Source: Roseovarius sp.
GTDB taxonomy: Bacteria > Pseudomonadota > Alphaproteobacteria > Rhodobacterales > Rhodobacteraceae
Direction of reading: 5' to 3'
Length of the DNA stretch: 59,973 nt
NCBI GenBank assembly: GCA_029212365.1
Contig: JARGOC010000020.1
Location: 1-59,973 of the forward strand
The notes under the pieces were generated by a model that saw only the letters and a list, made by a program, of their open reading frames with translations, was not told where the DNA came from and searched no databases. A program made the position numbers and the translations under genes. Shown here piece by piece: positions 51,971-59,973 of the stretch. How positions within the stretch are numbered: the stretch's first letter is position 1; each line of letters opens with the position of its first letter.

Positions 51971-54511
51971 TCATTCTCGGGCAACGACGGTATTGTATAG
52001 GCCATAGCTCGACAGGCCTTCGTGACTATCAATCCCAGTATAATTCAATGATGCATCCTCGTATCGGCGGAAGGCGAACACTGCCTGGTTCATCTGCTCT
52101 GTGTTGAATACTTTCAGCCGAACCAGGAGATGAAAATCTTGAACTGTCAGGCCGGTGACCGTTCGAAATAAATCGGGTTCGAGTTTGGTGATCACATCTT
52201 GAAGGGTGTTTTCGCGGAAATCAGTCAGGTACATAAACGCAGGAATGCGGGTGGCGAACTTGATTAGCTTTTCCTGGACCAACTTTCGTGCGGACTTGTA
52301 TTCCTTCTCTTCGGCAGACAGCTCTTTCTTTTCTTTTGGAGTCAGGTCGCGATCTTTGGCCTTTGCCTTCAGGTCTTTGACCTTCTCACTCTTGTTGATA
52401 ATGGTCTCGATGACGTTGTCGCCAAGGGCGCGCCAGCCCTCGATGCGCTCGACAGCTGCCATCGCTTCAGGGTTCTCCATGAGCTTGCGAAGCGTTTCAT
52501 TGTCCACATTGACGAGCAATGCACTTTCCCATTTGCGGGCAAGCAATGTTGCTGATGTTCCTGCCATAGCGATGTCGAGTATCGCACCAGTATCGAGCTG
52601 TTCCATGACAGCTCCATTGTAGGCCAGCACTGGCAAGAACGACACAAGCTCTTTGACCGCGTTTTCAGGGTTCGCTTCGTTGGGTGACAGGCCTATCCCG
52701 TATTCGGACAACTGCCGCAGGGCGCGGGTTGGGGCAAAATCGAATACGAAGCACACTGGCTTCAAGATTTCCTCTTCATGAGGATTGCCCCCGTTGGGGT
52801 TTTTGATGGACCAGGGCGATTGCACTCGGAACGCCGCCTGAAAATATGTCTCGGGGGATTTCAGGTTCCGCAACATGAGGATGGATGACCACTGCTTGAC
52901 GGTGACGCCCGTGGTCAGCTTGCCGCAAGACAGAGTTATACTCTTGCTATCAAAGCCGCTTCCTATTGCCCGCCGCACCGGCGGCAGGGCTTCAAGCCCG
53001 ATCCCGGCGCTGGCACCGGCGGCGCTGATTACCTTGTAATCATGCCAGAACGTGTTCTGGCGCTCGGTCAACAAGTTTTCCATTGCATGACAGGCGGCAA
53101 CGTTCGGCATGAACCAGAACGAGTGTTGCAGGTAGGGCAAAAGGCGCACGTCAGAATAAGGAAACGGTGGGCGCGTTCCGGTCTTCAGACTATCTACCGC
53201 GCCTGGTGCATATTGCCCTCGGATGATGTCTAGCCATTTCTGGACATCGCTTTTGTGCTTGAATTGCGCACTGCTGCCGGTTCCGGTTGCGCCAAAGAAC
53301 TCGTTTAGATCGAATTCGTCGAACTCTCCGGCGCTTGCAATGGCCAACAACTCGTCGGGCATTTGATATGTTAGAAGCCGCATCTGCGGCAGGGCACCGT
53401 ACGGGTTCCACTGGTCTGGTTTGTCGACAGCGAAGTCAGCTTTTGCGCGTTGCTCGTCGGTATAGGTCCAGTTGAAAATCTGCTCTTCGATGAACTCTCC
53501 CGTCGATAGGGCCTTGAAGGGCGTTCCCGACAGATAGAGATAGGCCTTTGTCGTGATCGGTAGAAACTCGGTTTCAGGTTCCAACGGTTCTTGCAGGTCC
53601 GCGATCCGATCCTTCAGCTTTTTTGCATCCTCAAGCCGAGCTTCCTCACGGGCGATCTCATCTTCTTCTCCCGCGAACAACTCTTTCGCTGTCTCGCGCC
53701 ATGCGCCGAAATGGTATTCGTCAAAGACCACAAGGTCCCAGTTTTCGGTGTGTAGCCACTCGTTCTTGGCCTTGATGTTGCCGCGTGCATCGCGACCCAG
53801 AAGATCTTGAAACGAGCCAAAATAGACCACTGGTTTGTTCCGGTCGATCTGTGTCGGATCGCCCTCTGTCTTGACTGACAGATACTGCCAGCCGTCAAAA
53901 TCTGCGTGGTTTTCCAGATCACTTTGCCAGGCGTCTTCGACGGCTGGCTTGAAGGTTACCACCAGCACCCGTTTCGCCCCCATCTTCTTGGCGAGCTGAT
54001 ACGAGGTGAAGGTCTTACCGAAGCGCATCTTGGCGTTCCACAAGAAGCGCGGAACGGCGTGCATGTCCTCTTCCCAGCGGGAATGGTAGTAGGCGTGGGT
54101 TTGCTTGACAGCCTCGGCCTGTTCAAGTCGCATCGGGAACGTTTCGTGGTGCGTACCACTGAACGTCTGGCCAGTGCGCAACTCTGTCAGCACAGTCTGA
54201 ACATCGGCCAGTGTGCAGCGCATCCATTCTAGCTCTGTATTGTCAAAGCCTTTGCGGACGAGCGCAGCGCGCACCTCGTGGTCAGTGAAAATTGTGCCGT
54301 TTTCGCGTTCGGCGGGCGCATCCAGTTCGATGGTAAAATTGGCGATCGCCGCCGTACGCAGTTGTTCGGCCACCCGCCGCTTCACGTCTCGCGTCGTCTG
54401 GCCGACCTTCAGCAGACCTTTGTGGGCCTCATCCGCTATGGAATACGCATAAATGCGTGGCCGCGCTTCCGGTTTTGGGGAGAGGATGTCGTCGATAGTT
54501 GGGTTAATCAT
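51971..54511 (-). CDS. GIY-YIG (T5orf172-like) / SF2 helicase fusion
   Basis: A protein of about 846 residues. Residues 20-60 are a GIY-YIG-type domain (RIYAYSIADEAHKGLLKVGQ, RDVKRRVAEQL). A SF2 helicase follows: AKMRFGKT at about 161-168 (motif I), VVFDEYHFG at 263-271 (motif II), YLSGTPF near 330 (motif III), and QAAFRVQSPW near 559 (motif VI). A helical C-terminal part (with KDLKAKAKDRDLTPKEKKEL) could contact partners. The ATG at 54511 overlaps the methylase stop by eight bases. Confidence 0.85.
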   Translation of the reverse strand: MINPTIDDILSPKPEARPRIYAYSIADEAHKGLLKVGQTTRDVKRRVAEQLRTAAIANFTIELDAPAERENGTIFTDHEVRAALVRKGFDNTELEWMRCTLADVQTVLTELRTGQTFSGTHHETFPMRLEQAEAVKQTHAYYHSRWEEDMHAVPRFLWNAKMRFGKTFTSYQLAKKMGAKRVLVVTFKPAVEDAWQSDLENHADFDGWQYLSVKTEGDPTQIDRNKPVVYFGSFQDLLGRDARGNIKAKNEWLHTENWDLVVFDEYHFGAWRETAKELFAGEEDEIAREEARLEDAKKLKDRIADLQEPLEPETEFLPITTKAYLYLSGTPFKALSTGEFIEEQIFNWTYTDEQRAKADFAVDKPDQWNPYGALPQMRLLTYQMPDELLAIASAGEFDEFDLNEFFGATGTGSSAQFKHKSDVQKWLDIIRGQYAPGAVDSLKTGTRPPFPYSDVRLLPYLQHSFWFMPNVAACHAMENLLTERQNTFWHDYKVISAAGASAGIGLEALPPVRRAIGSGFDSKSITLSCGKLTTGVTVKQWSSILMLRNLKSPETYFQAAFRVQSPWSIKNPNGGNPHEEEILKPVCFVFDFAPTRALRQLSEYGIGLSPNEANPENAVKELVSFLPVLAYNGAVMEQLDTGAILDIAMAGTSATLLARKWESALLVNVDNETLRKLMENPEAMAAVERIEGWRALGDNVIETIINKSEKVKDLKAKAKDRDLTPKEKKELSAEEKEYKSARKLVQEKLIKFATRIPAFMYLTDFRENTLQDVITKLEPDLFRTVTGLTVQDFHLLVRLKVFNTEQMNQAVFAFRRYEDASLNYTGIDSHEGLSSYGLYNTVVARE

Positions 54512-56114
54512 CAACGTCTATCTCTTCCTCGGAGGGATCGAACAGCTCCTTGTCATGTGGAGCCACTTGAGCCTCAACGAAAGCAATTTCATTGTGATTG
54601 AGCCCATATCTCTGGTAAAGTGCTGCATCGGTCCAATCTCGGTCTAAAGGGATGTCAGGGACAAATGCATAGACATCTCGCGTGGCGTGCTGGGTTGCTT
54701 TCCGAAGTGAGACAAGAAATCGGACGAAGCGTGTGCGCAAATATGCGGCATAACGTTTTGCACTGATTTCGTCATCAAAGTGCCCCGCGACCAGATACGT
54801 TTCGGTGCAGGCTGTTCCAGGTTCAGCAATGATGGGCCTACTAAGGAATTTGGTCTCGATAGCCGCGCTTGTTCCCTGCACAGCAGTCATTAGGACTTTC
54901 CATTTATCTATGAGGTCGATGTTTTTTGTAATAACATCTCGTTCAATCCAGCTTATTTTCTGTGATCCATAAATTTTTAATGGATCTTTTATTTTGCCAG
55001 CCGACGGCTTGCCGTGAAAAAATGTTCTAAGTCCAAATGGTTTGCCGGTAGATACCTTGCCTCTTAACGTGGCTTCTGCCTTGGCCTGCACTTTTTCTAA
55101 GATCGGAACTGCTTCGTTACGGCGTACGAGCACGTCATATGCGTCAAGAAAACGAGCAATCACCGGGCCTGTTGGTTGCCCGTCCCAGATGGTCTGGACA
55201 TCACATGGACCGTTGTGCTCCCGGTTCCAAAGAAAATAAGAAATGCCACCGCGAATCTTAACTCCGGGAAAGCCCTCATAGAGCTTTGGGTAGTCCACAA
55301 TAGATTTCATGCGTTTGTCTGAAAGCATTCGCTCACGGAATTTGTCCAGCCCTTTGCCCCCTGCCATCCATCGTGATGGCGTCACGAAGACAGCATAATG
55401 CGGATCAAGCTCCAGAGCTTTTTCAATAAAGAGCTGATAGATAGGGGCCGCACTCGCGCCATATCCACCATCATCTAACTGATACGGGGGATTCCCGATA
55501 ATTACGTCGAATTGCATATCGCCTCCAAACAGCTCGGCGATCCGAGTCTTGATGTCATCCGAGTGTATGAACGCATAAGCGTGGGTTTCTCGGTCTTCGC
55601 CTTGGTCGAGTGTTGCTTTACTTGCCCCGCAGAACTTGCATTTACCTTGCGCGGACCAAGTGTGTTCTATTCGCTCGAACCAAATATTTCCGGCCTCATT
55701 GTTGAACCGCCGAGTCACCGAGTGCTCGCCATTGGCAAATTTTGAGCAATAGACGCTTCGTCGTGCCATCAAGCTGGTCAGAAGTGTGGACCCGATACCA
55801 AAGACCTGTTGGGTAAGAATGTGATCCACGCGTTCCTGAAGGTTCGGAATTTGGTTTTCCAGTCCTGCGATCAAGCGTCTGGTAATTTCACGCAGGAACA
55901 CCCCTGACTTCGTGCAGGGATCAAGAAATTTGACGGTCTGGTCTGCCCAGATATCTGAGCCGTCATGATCTGACGCCCACGCTGCCGCTACGGTGTCCAG
56001 CATCCGGTTGGCGAATTCAGGTGGAGTGAACACCTCGTCATTCGACAGGTTTGCGATACAGGTCAGGACATCCGGGTTGCGCCCGCGCAAGGTAAAACTT
56101 TCATTCATACTCAT
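54504..56114 (-). CDS. Eco57I-type adenine methyltransferase
   Basis: A 536-residue gamma-class N6-adenine methyltransferase: FLDPCTKSGVFL (motif I, about residue 63), a CKFC zinc-type loop near residue 159, VIIGNPPYQLDDGG (motif IV, about 205) and FVTPSRWMAGGKGLDKFR near residue 238. The C-terminal half should be the target-recognition part. It begins four bases before the stop of the preceding methylase gene (ATGA) and is part of a single operon. Confidence 0.88.
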   Translation of the reverse strand: MSMNESFTLRGRNPDVLTCIANLSNDEVFTPPEFANRMLDTVAAAWASDHDGSDIWADQTVKFLDPCTKSGVFLREITRRLIAGLENQIPNLQERVDHILTQQVFGIGSTLLTSLMARRSVYCSKFANGEHSVTRRFNNEAGNIWFERIEHTWSAQGKCKFCGASKATLDQGEDRETHAYAFIHSDDIKTRIAELFGGDMQFDVIIGNPPYQLDDGGYGASAAPIYQLFIEKALELDPHYAVFVTPSRWMAGGKGLDKFRERMLSDKRMKSIVDYPKLYEGFPGVKIRGGISYFLWNREHNGPCDVQTIWDGQPTGPVIARFLDAYDVLVRRNEAVPILEKVQAKAEATLRGKVSTGKPFGLRTFFHGKPSAGKIKDPLKIYGSQKISWIERDVITKNIDLIDKWKVLMTAVQGTSAAIETKFLSRPIIAEPGTACTETYLVAGHFDDEISAKRYAAYLRTRFVRFLVSLRKATQHATRDVYAFVPDIPLDRDWTDAALYQRYGLNHNEIAFVEAQVAPHDKELFDPSEEEIDVDD

Positions 56115-56761
56115 ACGGCCTGCTGCGGATTGCCGCCCACTGCGGCGAGATCACGAACGGTCATTGGTGGATAGGTTTTGGTCGGCGTGAAAATTTCGTG
56201 CTTACCTAAGTGGGAGAACAGGGTCCCTTCGGCGCTGAAGGCCGACGAGCCTGTCAGTACGTCCAGCCGGAAATCTCGCTGCTGGAACTTACCCTTACCC
56301 AGATATCCCCATTCAGAAAAGGTGATCGGCGCGCCGTCATGCCCCTTCATCGACAGGGCATCGCCCTGAATAAGGTTCAGTGACAGCACATGGAAAGCGG
56401 CCCCGTACAGATCGTCGGCTTCGTCGATTCGCAGGTAGTCGGCCAGCACCTCAAGCATATTGGCGCGGCACTCGATGATATTGTCTTCCAGAAGCTCGAT
56501 GCCGTAGGCGCACATGAGGGCGAGCAGTGCATATTGCCGCTTTTCGAATTCGGATTTCCCGAATTTCAATTCGACTGCGCAGAGCTTCCGCTTCAGCACT
56601 TTTACAAGGAAGTTACCGCTGCCGCAGGCAGGTTCCAGAAACCGCGAGTCAATCCGTTCGGACTCTTCTTTCACCAGATCAAGCATAGCATCCACCATCC
56701 ATTCCGGGGTGAAAACTTCGCCATGGTCGGCCACGCGTTTTTTCGATTTGATCAAGCTCAT
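56111..56761 (-). CDS. Short N6-adenine methylase-like subunit
   Basis: A 216-residue protein with the SAM motif FLEPACGSGNFLV (residues 41-53) but no NPPY catalytic motif. RVADHGEVFTPEWMVDAMLD at the start is typical of N6-methylases of type I/II RM systems. It may be a split or regulatory methylase domain paired with the Eco57I-type subunit. It overlaps parE by four bases. Confidence 0.8.
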   Translation of the reverse strand: MSLIKSKKRVADHGEVFTPEWMVDAMLDLVKEESERIDSRFLEPACGSGNFLVKVLKRKLCAVELKFGKSEFEKRQYALLALMCAYGIELLEDNIIECRANMLEVLADYLRIDEADDLYGAAFHVLSLNLIQGDALSMKGHDGAPITFSEWGYLGKGKFQQRDFRLDVLTGSSAFSAEGTLFSHLGKHEIFTPTKTYPPMTVRDLAAVGGNPQQAV

Positions 56762-57069
56762 TGTTTATTCATGTCCGCTGACAGGTGCCGCTCCACATCC
56801 ATACTTTGATGCAGAATCCGCACAACGACAATTGACGCGGCATTTGCACGCCGGAAATAAACCATATGCATTCCCACTATCGCTTTGTGGTACCCATCGC
56901 GGACTGTGACAGGGCGGCTCACATGCGTTCCCTGGGAAAGACCGGCGCAAGCATCCCTAATGTCACCCACATAACTTGCAGCTTGTCGGACTCCCCATCG
57001 TTCGACGGTGTAATTCCAGATGTCGTTGACGTCAGATTCCGCCGCTGGGGATAGAATATATCCCGTCAA
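56758..57069 (-). CDS. parE: ParE/RelE-type toxin
   Basis: A 103-residue protein: YILSPAAESDVNDIWNYTVE, then GYHKAIVGMHMVYFRRANAA and IVVVRILHQSMDVERHL, the ParE/RelE fold and length. ParE poisons gyrase; the RelE branch cuts mRNA. It overlaps parD and the methylase gene by four bases each, so the toxin is co-translated with the restriction operon. Confidence 0.9.
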   Translation of the reverse strand: MTGYILSPAAESDVNDIWNYTVERWGVRQAASYVGDIRDACAGLSQGTHVSRPVTVRDGYHKAIVGMHMVYFRRANAASIVVVRILHQSMDVERHLSADMNKQ

Positions 57070-57314
57070 TGCGCCTGAGCTTCCGCTGTTTTCCTTGCAA
57101 TAAAGCCGTCAAAGTCGAATGGCTTGGGCTCACCAGATTGCTCACCAGCGATCAGCGCATCCTGCAACGCTTTTACCTTCGCTTCATGCTCTTCAAGAAG
57201 GCGCAAACCTGCGCGGACAACATCGCTTGCTGATCCATAGCGCCCTTCACCGACCTGTGCGTCGATGAAGTTGGCAAAGTGGTCTCCTAGTGAGACGGAC
57301 GTGTTGCGGGGCAT
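57066..57314 (-). CDS. parD: ParD-type antitoxin
   Basis: An 82-residue protein: MPRNTSVSLGDHFANFIDAQ, then GRYGSASDVVRAGLRLLEEH, the ribbon-helix-helix type of ParD. The start at 57314 has an AAGGAG site. As first gene of the parD-parE-methylase-methylase-helicase-EVE-Mrr run, it should repress a common promoter in 57315-57380 and thereby tune the whole operon. Confidence 0.9.
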   Translation of the reverse strand: MPRNTSVSLGDHFANFIDAQVGEGRYGSASDVVRAGLRLLEEHEAKVKALQDALIAGEQSGEPKPFDFDGFIARKTAEAQAH

Positions 57315-57644
57315 GATGCATCTCCTTTTGAAGCAATATACCAATATTTGGTATCTTTGCTAGTGATTACAACATTGCCAGCTGCTGAGGCTCCACCCAA
57401 TACCCGCGATTGCGCTTGGAAGTTTCCAACGTGACCAGGGCTGCGACGGCTTGGCCTTCAAAGGGACAGGTATGGTGGGTATCACTACCGCGCTTGTGGG
57501 GCAGGCCGCAAACCAAAGTCCCGCAAGCGCTTCATAAATAGATAGAAGTCAGCTTTCTAGCTGAGCATTATCTAATTTTCATGCTGGCCTGATGATTCAG
57601 GGAAGGTGTTCTGTTTTGGAGCTACTAAGTGGCCTAAAGAAAAA

Positions 57645-57672
57645 GGAGAGAAACCGATGAAGGTTTCTCTCC
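57645..57672 (-). terminator. Perfect 11-bp hairpin with U-run on the minus strand
   Basis: GGAGAGAAACC / GGTTTCTCTCC with a 6-base loop. Read leftwards it is followed by TTTTTCTTTAGG, a classical intrinsic terminator. No minus-strand gene ends here, so it may terminate an antisense RNA from the 57.7-57.95 kb region. The stem also covers a good GGAG before a 44-codon plus-strand frame (57657), which I did not accept as a gene. The remaining 57315-57644 stretch shows no gene. Confidence 0.6.
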
Positions 57673-57824
57673 GAGCACCTTGCGGTGTTTATTCGAAAAG
57701 GCTGTTAAGCCGAAGCAGCCGAAGCTGTACACAAGGATATAGAGTGTCAAACGCTAAAAATCAACTAACGCCAAGGATAACCACTTGATTTAAAAAGGCT
57801 ATTTACCTTTGTGTTCTTAGCGGC

Positions 57825-57884
57825 ATGATACAATATTACTTGATTTCCTTGATTAGTTACGTTGTTCTTGAATACCTTGATTAA
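57825..57884 (+). other. Possible 19-codon leader peptide
   Basis: ATG at 57825 opens a 19-codon frame (MIQYYLISLISYVVLEYLD) that ends inside the direct-repeat array. The product is hydrophobic. The codons arise partly from the repeats and there is no strong ribosome site, so it may be chance. If real, it could attenuate the downstream gene. Confidence 0.2.
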
Positions 57885-57899
57885 CTTGATTACCTTGAT
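57839..57899. repeat. Nine-base direct repeats upstream of the 57954 gene
   Basis: CTTGAT(T/A/G) occurs at 57839, 57848, 57867 (CTTGAA), 57876, 57885 and 57894, mostly 9 bases apart, with an extra copy near 57784. Such phased direct repeats resemble protein-binding sites of a replication initiator or repressor. The spacing is shorter than that of classical iterons. Confidence 0.6.
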
Positions 57900-57953
57900 G
57901 GGGACAGAAGCTAAGAATGCTGGCAAAAAATATTATGACTTAGGAGGTGCCAA

Positions 57954-59063
57954 TTGTCAGGATCTGATCCAATTATCGAAGAATCGCAGCCTGCCAAGCG
58001 GGGCAAGGGTCGTGGTGGAAATTTCTTCGCGGTAGACCGCGATGTCTGGGAACGCCTCTGGGATGTGACTACCTCTAATAGGTTCAACCTCGTGAGTGCT
58101 TACCTTGTGCTGTCGGCTGGAACGGGTAGCGACCACCAGCTCAGTAAGTGGTCAACCAAAGCATGCGAGAGACATATTGGCATTGGAAAGCCTCGTGCAA
58201 AGGTTGCCGTTGATGAGCTGATTGAGCATGGGTTAGCTGAACATACAGAACAGTCCACTAGGGCTTTTCCTCAGTACCGTCTTCAGGCGGTTCCGTTAGA
58301 GAGTGATCCAATCTTTCTGCCTATAGCTGTTGTGACTGGGCTTGATGTCGAAGCGTCTATTTTGAGGCGCATTCGGGAGGCAGGGGATCCATTGTTATTG
58401 CGAATGCTAGTTGATTTATACGGCTTGATCCAAGTTGATGCTACTTTCGGAATTCCAATTTCTGCGCTCAGTCAGATCCCATTGGAGGATTATCCGGCCC
58501 GTAAGGTGTTTGAAGTTGGGGTACATGCCATTTGGGCGGTTAGACTTAGTGGAACTAAGACGGCAGGCGGGAAATGGACTGAACCACATCGCCCCAAAGG
58601 CCATAAGACGTGGGAGAATTTTTGGGCACGTGTCGCCGTTCTCGAAAATATTGGTGCGATTTGGTATGAGCCTTGGGCTTTCGATGGGGCTGCAGATGAT
58701 GCTGAACCATTGTTTCCTGTCGATTCAGACGCCGTTCCGGGTGGTAAGAAAGAACCTGAAATATCGGATTTAATGCAAATAATGTACGAAGCCGCTGAGG
58801 CTCTTACTGAAGATAAAACGTACCTTCTGGATCGATACGGCGAAGATCTACTGGTTTCACTGGCGTTGCATCGACAGGCACCTAGCATCAGGGGGGTGGC
58901 TCGTATGCGTATTGAAGCGGACACCCCAGGCAGACGTCTATCCTATCGAAAGCGGCACACCCAGATTGAAGTTTATCAGTCCGGTTATGCGCAAATGCTT
59001 CGTGATGTTTTAGATGGAAATTATAGCCGCCCAATGAATACAGCTATACCTGTAAATTTGTGA
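57954..59063 (+). CDS. Unknown HTH-like protein, possible replication or regulatory protein
   Basis: A 369-residue protein starting at TTG 57954 with an AGGAGGT site. The N-terminal 100 residues (GRGGNFFAVDRDVWERLW, SAYLVLSAGTGSDHQLSKWS, GIGKPRAKVAVDELIEHGL) look like a winged helix. The C-terminal part is mixed. The tandem repeats just upstream could be its binding sites. I do not recognise a replication-initiator family and leave it unassigned. Confidence 0.55.
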   Translation: MSGSDPIIEESQPAKRGKGRGGNFFAVDRDVWERLWDVTTSNRFNLVSAYLVLSAGTGSDHQLSKWSTKACERHIGIGKPRAKVAVDELIEHGLAEHTEQSTRAFPQYRLQAVPLESDPIFLPIAVVTGLDVEASILRRIREAGDPLLLRMLVDLYGLIQVDATFGIPISALSQIPLEDYPARKVFEVGVHAIWAVRLSGTKTAGGKWTEPHRPKGHKTWENFWARVAVLENIGAIWYEPWAFDGAADDAEPLFPVDSDAVPGGKKEPEISDLMQIMYEAAEALTEDKTYLLDRYGEDLLVSLALHRQAPSIRGVARMRIEADTPGRRLSYRKRHTQIEVYQSGYAQMLRDVLDGNYSRPMNTAIPVNL

Positions 59064-59080
59064 AAGAAAGCACCGTTTAG

Positions 59081-59779
59081 ATGTCAGTAGAGAATGAACA
59101 AGACGAGAATGCGGGTAAATATTTAGCTTTCCCAACAGATGCCGAATTGCTGGATGCTGGCTATGTACGTACCAGTTTTAGCGAAACTCCAGACGTTTCA
59201 GACAAAAAAACTTCTACTGGACACCCTTTTCCGACGCATGAAGAGATCGTCAGTGCAGGTTATGTCCCACTAAGCCGGCGTACAGGGCGTTTGAGGAGTC
59301 GCCCCCGCGTCTCCCAAATGTATTGGGTAGATTTTCATCATGATGCCTATTCACCCGAGTTTGTGGGGGAGCATCCTGGAATTGTCATTCGAGCGGCTAA
59401 AAGCCTGAACAATGATACTTGCATTGTTCTGCCGGTCACAAGTCGCGAGCAAACTGCGGGCACCCATTTCCACACGTTATCGCGGAACCCGAACCGTGAT
59501 GGCCAAAAAAGGGGCGTGATCGCTCATGTTGTGTGCGATCATATATATACAGTTAACAACAACCGCCTGCGTCCCCTCATTGGTAACGGCGCACCTTACT
59601 TTCCATTCACCGAGTCAAAAGACATGAAGGCAATTTTTGGCATACTTGAAAAAGTTCTAGGTTTGTCTCTTACAGCGATAGAAGTGCGGCAAGCTGAGGT
59701 TGCTCAATTTGAGGCAGCCCAAGTGCGCTCGGCTAAACCCGTTGGACCTAACACACTAACATTGCCCGGGCGAAGCTAG
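59081..59779 (+). CDS. PemK/MazF-like domain protein with N-terminal repeats
   Basis: A 232-residue protein. The first 70 residues contain a duplicated motif: LAFPTDAELLDAGYV and HPFPTHEEIVSAGYV. The rest resembles the PemK/MazF barrel (YWVDFHHDAYSPEFVGEHPG then IVLPVTSREQ). Unlike a normal toxin it is long and has no adjacent small antitoxin. It follows the 57954 gene by 17 bases, suggesting joint expression. It could be a toxin, a repressor or a fusion of both. Confidence 0.6.
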   Translation: MSVENEQDENAGKYLAFPTDAELLDAGYVRTSFSETPDVSDKKTSTGHPFPTHEEIVSAGYVPLSRRTGRLRSRPRVSQMYWVDFHHDAYSPEFVGEHPGIVIRAAKSLNNDTCIVLPVTSREQTAGTHFHTLSRNPNRDGQKRGVIAHVVCDHIYTVNNNRLRPLIGNGAPYFPFTESKDMKAIFGILEKVLGLSLTAIEVRQAEVAQFEAAQVRSAKPVGPNTLTLPGRS

Positions 59780-59973
59780 GACGGCTTCGAATCTCTCCCA
59801 CTTCTGTGCCGTCTGGCCCTGTCGCGGTTTGATCTCCTGAATGCAGCGCACAGTTTAAATGATCGCGTTCAGGCGGCGGTTAACTCAAACAGTGCTTAGA
59901 GTGTCATTTCGCCCCCTCGGGGTCGATTCCGGCTGGGGGCGGAATCGTATCATAAGCTGATTTGATCACGATT
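59780..59973. other. Window end, no gene assigned
   Basis: A short minus-strand frame near 59770-59860 (CIQEIKPRQGQTAQKWERF) could be the tail of a decayed gene. Near 59905-59945 a CGCCCCC / GGGGGCG hairpin resembles neither a tRNA nor a clean terminator. Nothing else is supported. Confidence 0.3.

Noticed and set aside
53553..53810. Ser/Arg-rich plus-strand frames within the helicase gene
   Set aside because: Antisense shadows of the helicase motifs.
57606..57788. Plus-strand frame with ATG 57657 and a strong GGAG
   Set aside because: The start region is one arm of a perfect hairpin that reads as a minus-strand terminator; the product is basic and of no known type.
59890..59950. tRNA-like segment (GGTCGATTCC with a GGGGGCG arm)
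   Set aside because: Lacks a matching acceptor stem, D-arm and anticodon arm.

Overview
The window looks like accessory DNA, plasmid or integrated plasmid, of a marine alphaproteobacterium of the Rhodobacterales (Roseobacter) type. The basis is family-level recognition: a MobC / relaxase / TraG-VirD4 mobilization block, a strawberry-notch helicase-methylase fusion, DUF736, DUF2493, DUF3768, ParB-like and ArdC proteins, GcvA-like LysR regulators, BLUF, GFA and DUF1611 proteins. No rRNA or tRNA gene and no CRISPR array was seen.

Layout. 1-2.5 kb: partial ORF, DUF1697, GST and AraC genes. 2.55-3.16 kb (-): the N-terminal two thirds of an ardC anti-restriction gene, cut at its HELTH codons. 3.7-19.3 kb: cargo (SUMF1-domain protein, three Imm11/DUF1629 immunity-like genes with two unknown partners, two GFA proteins, LysR regulators, GNAT acetyltransferases, LysE, two VOC proteins, HxlR, a dead IS3-family element, a GntP-like permease). 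19.4-24.2 kb (-): traG, relaxase, mobC and an oriT candidate. 24.7-35.7 kb: plasmid core (SNase-SH3 protein, DUF2493, Abi_2/HEPN, DUF736, strawberry-notch fusion, Phd/PemK module). 36-41.8 kb (+): a truncated BLUF gene, a 2OG-Fe(II) oxygenase, a secreted Cys-rich repeat protein, and a DUF1611-racemase pair. 42.1-46.4 kb (-): DUF6927-like gene, unknown gene, ParB-like gene, DUF3768 gene and the C-terminal third of ardC.

The two ardC pieces at 2.55 and 46.38 kb are on the same strand and would rejoin, in the right order, if 2550-46375 were a circle. This suggests that about 43.8 kb of the window is a circular plasmid or element opened inside ardC. At the right break two 26-bp palindromes lie back to back with a second, diverging ardC fragment.

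46.4-60 kb is a different backbone: a leishmanolysin-like metalloprotease locus; a probable seven-gene minus-strand operon in which a ParD/ParE toxin-antitoxin pair overlaps a split restriction-modification system (two methylase polypeptides, a GIY-YIG/DEAD helicase, an EVE-like/GIY-YIG protein, an Mrr endonuclease); and a possible replication-control region with 9-bp direct repeats before an unrecognised DNA-binding-like protein and a PemK-like protein.

Two paralogous 36-residue proteins (6275-6385 and 13461-13571) are easy to miss. Each is encoded divergently from a LysR gene, one intact and one reduced to its first codons. The immunity-like array and the parDE-linked defence operon are the best candidates for under-described systems.
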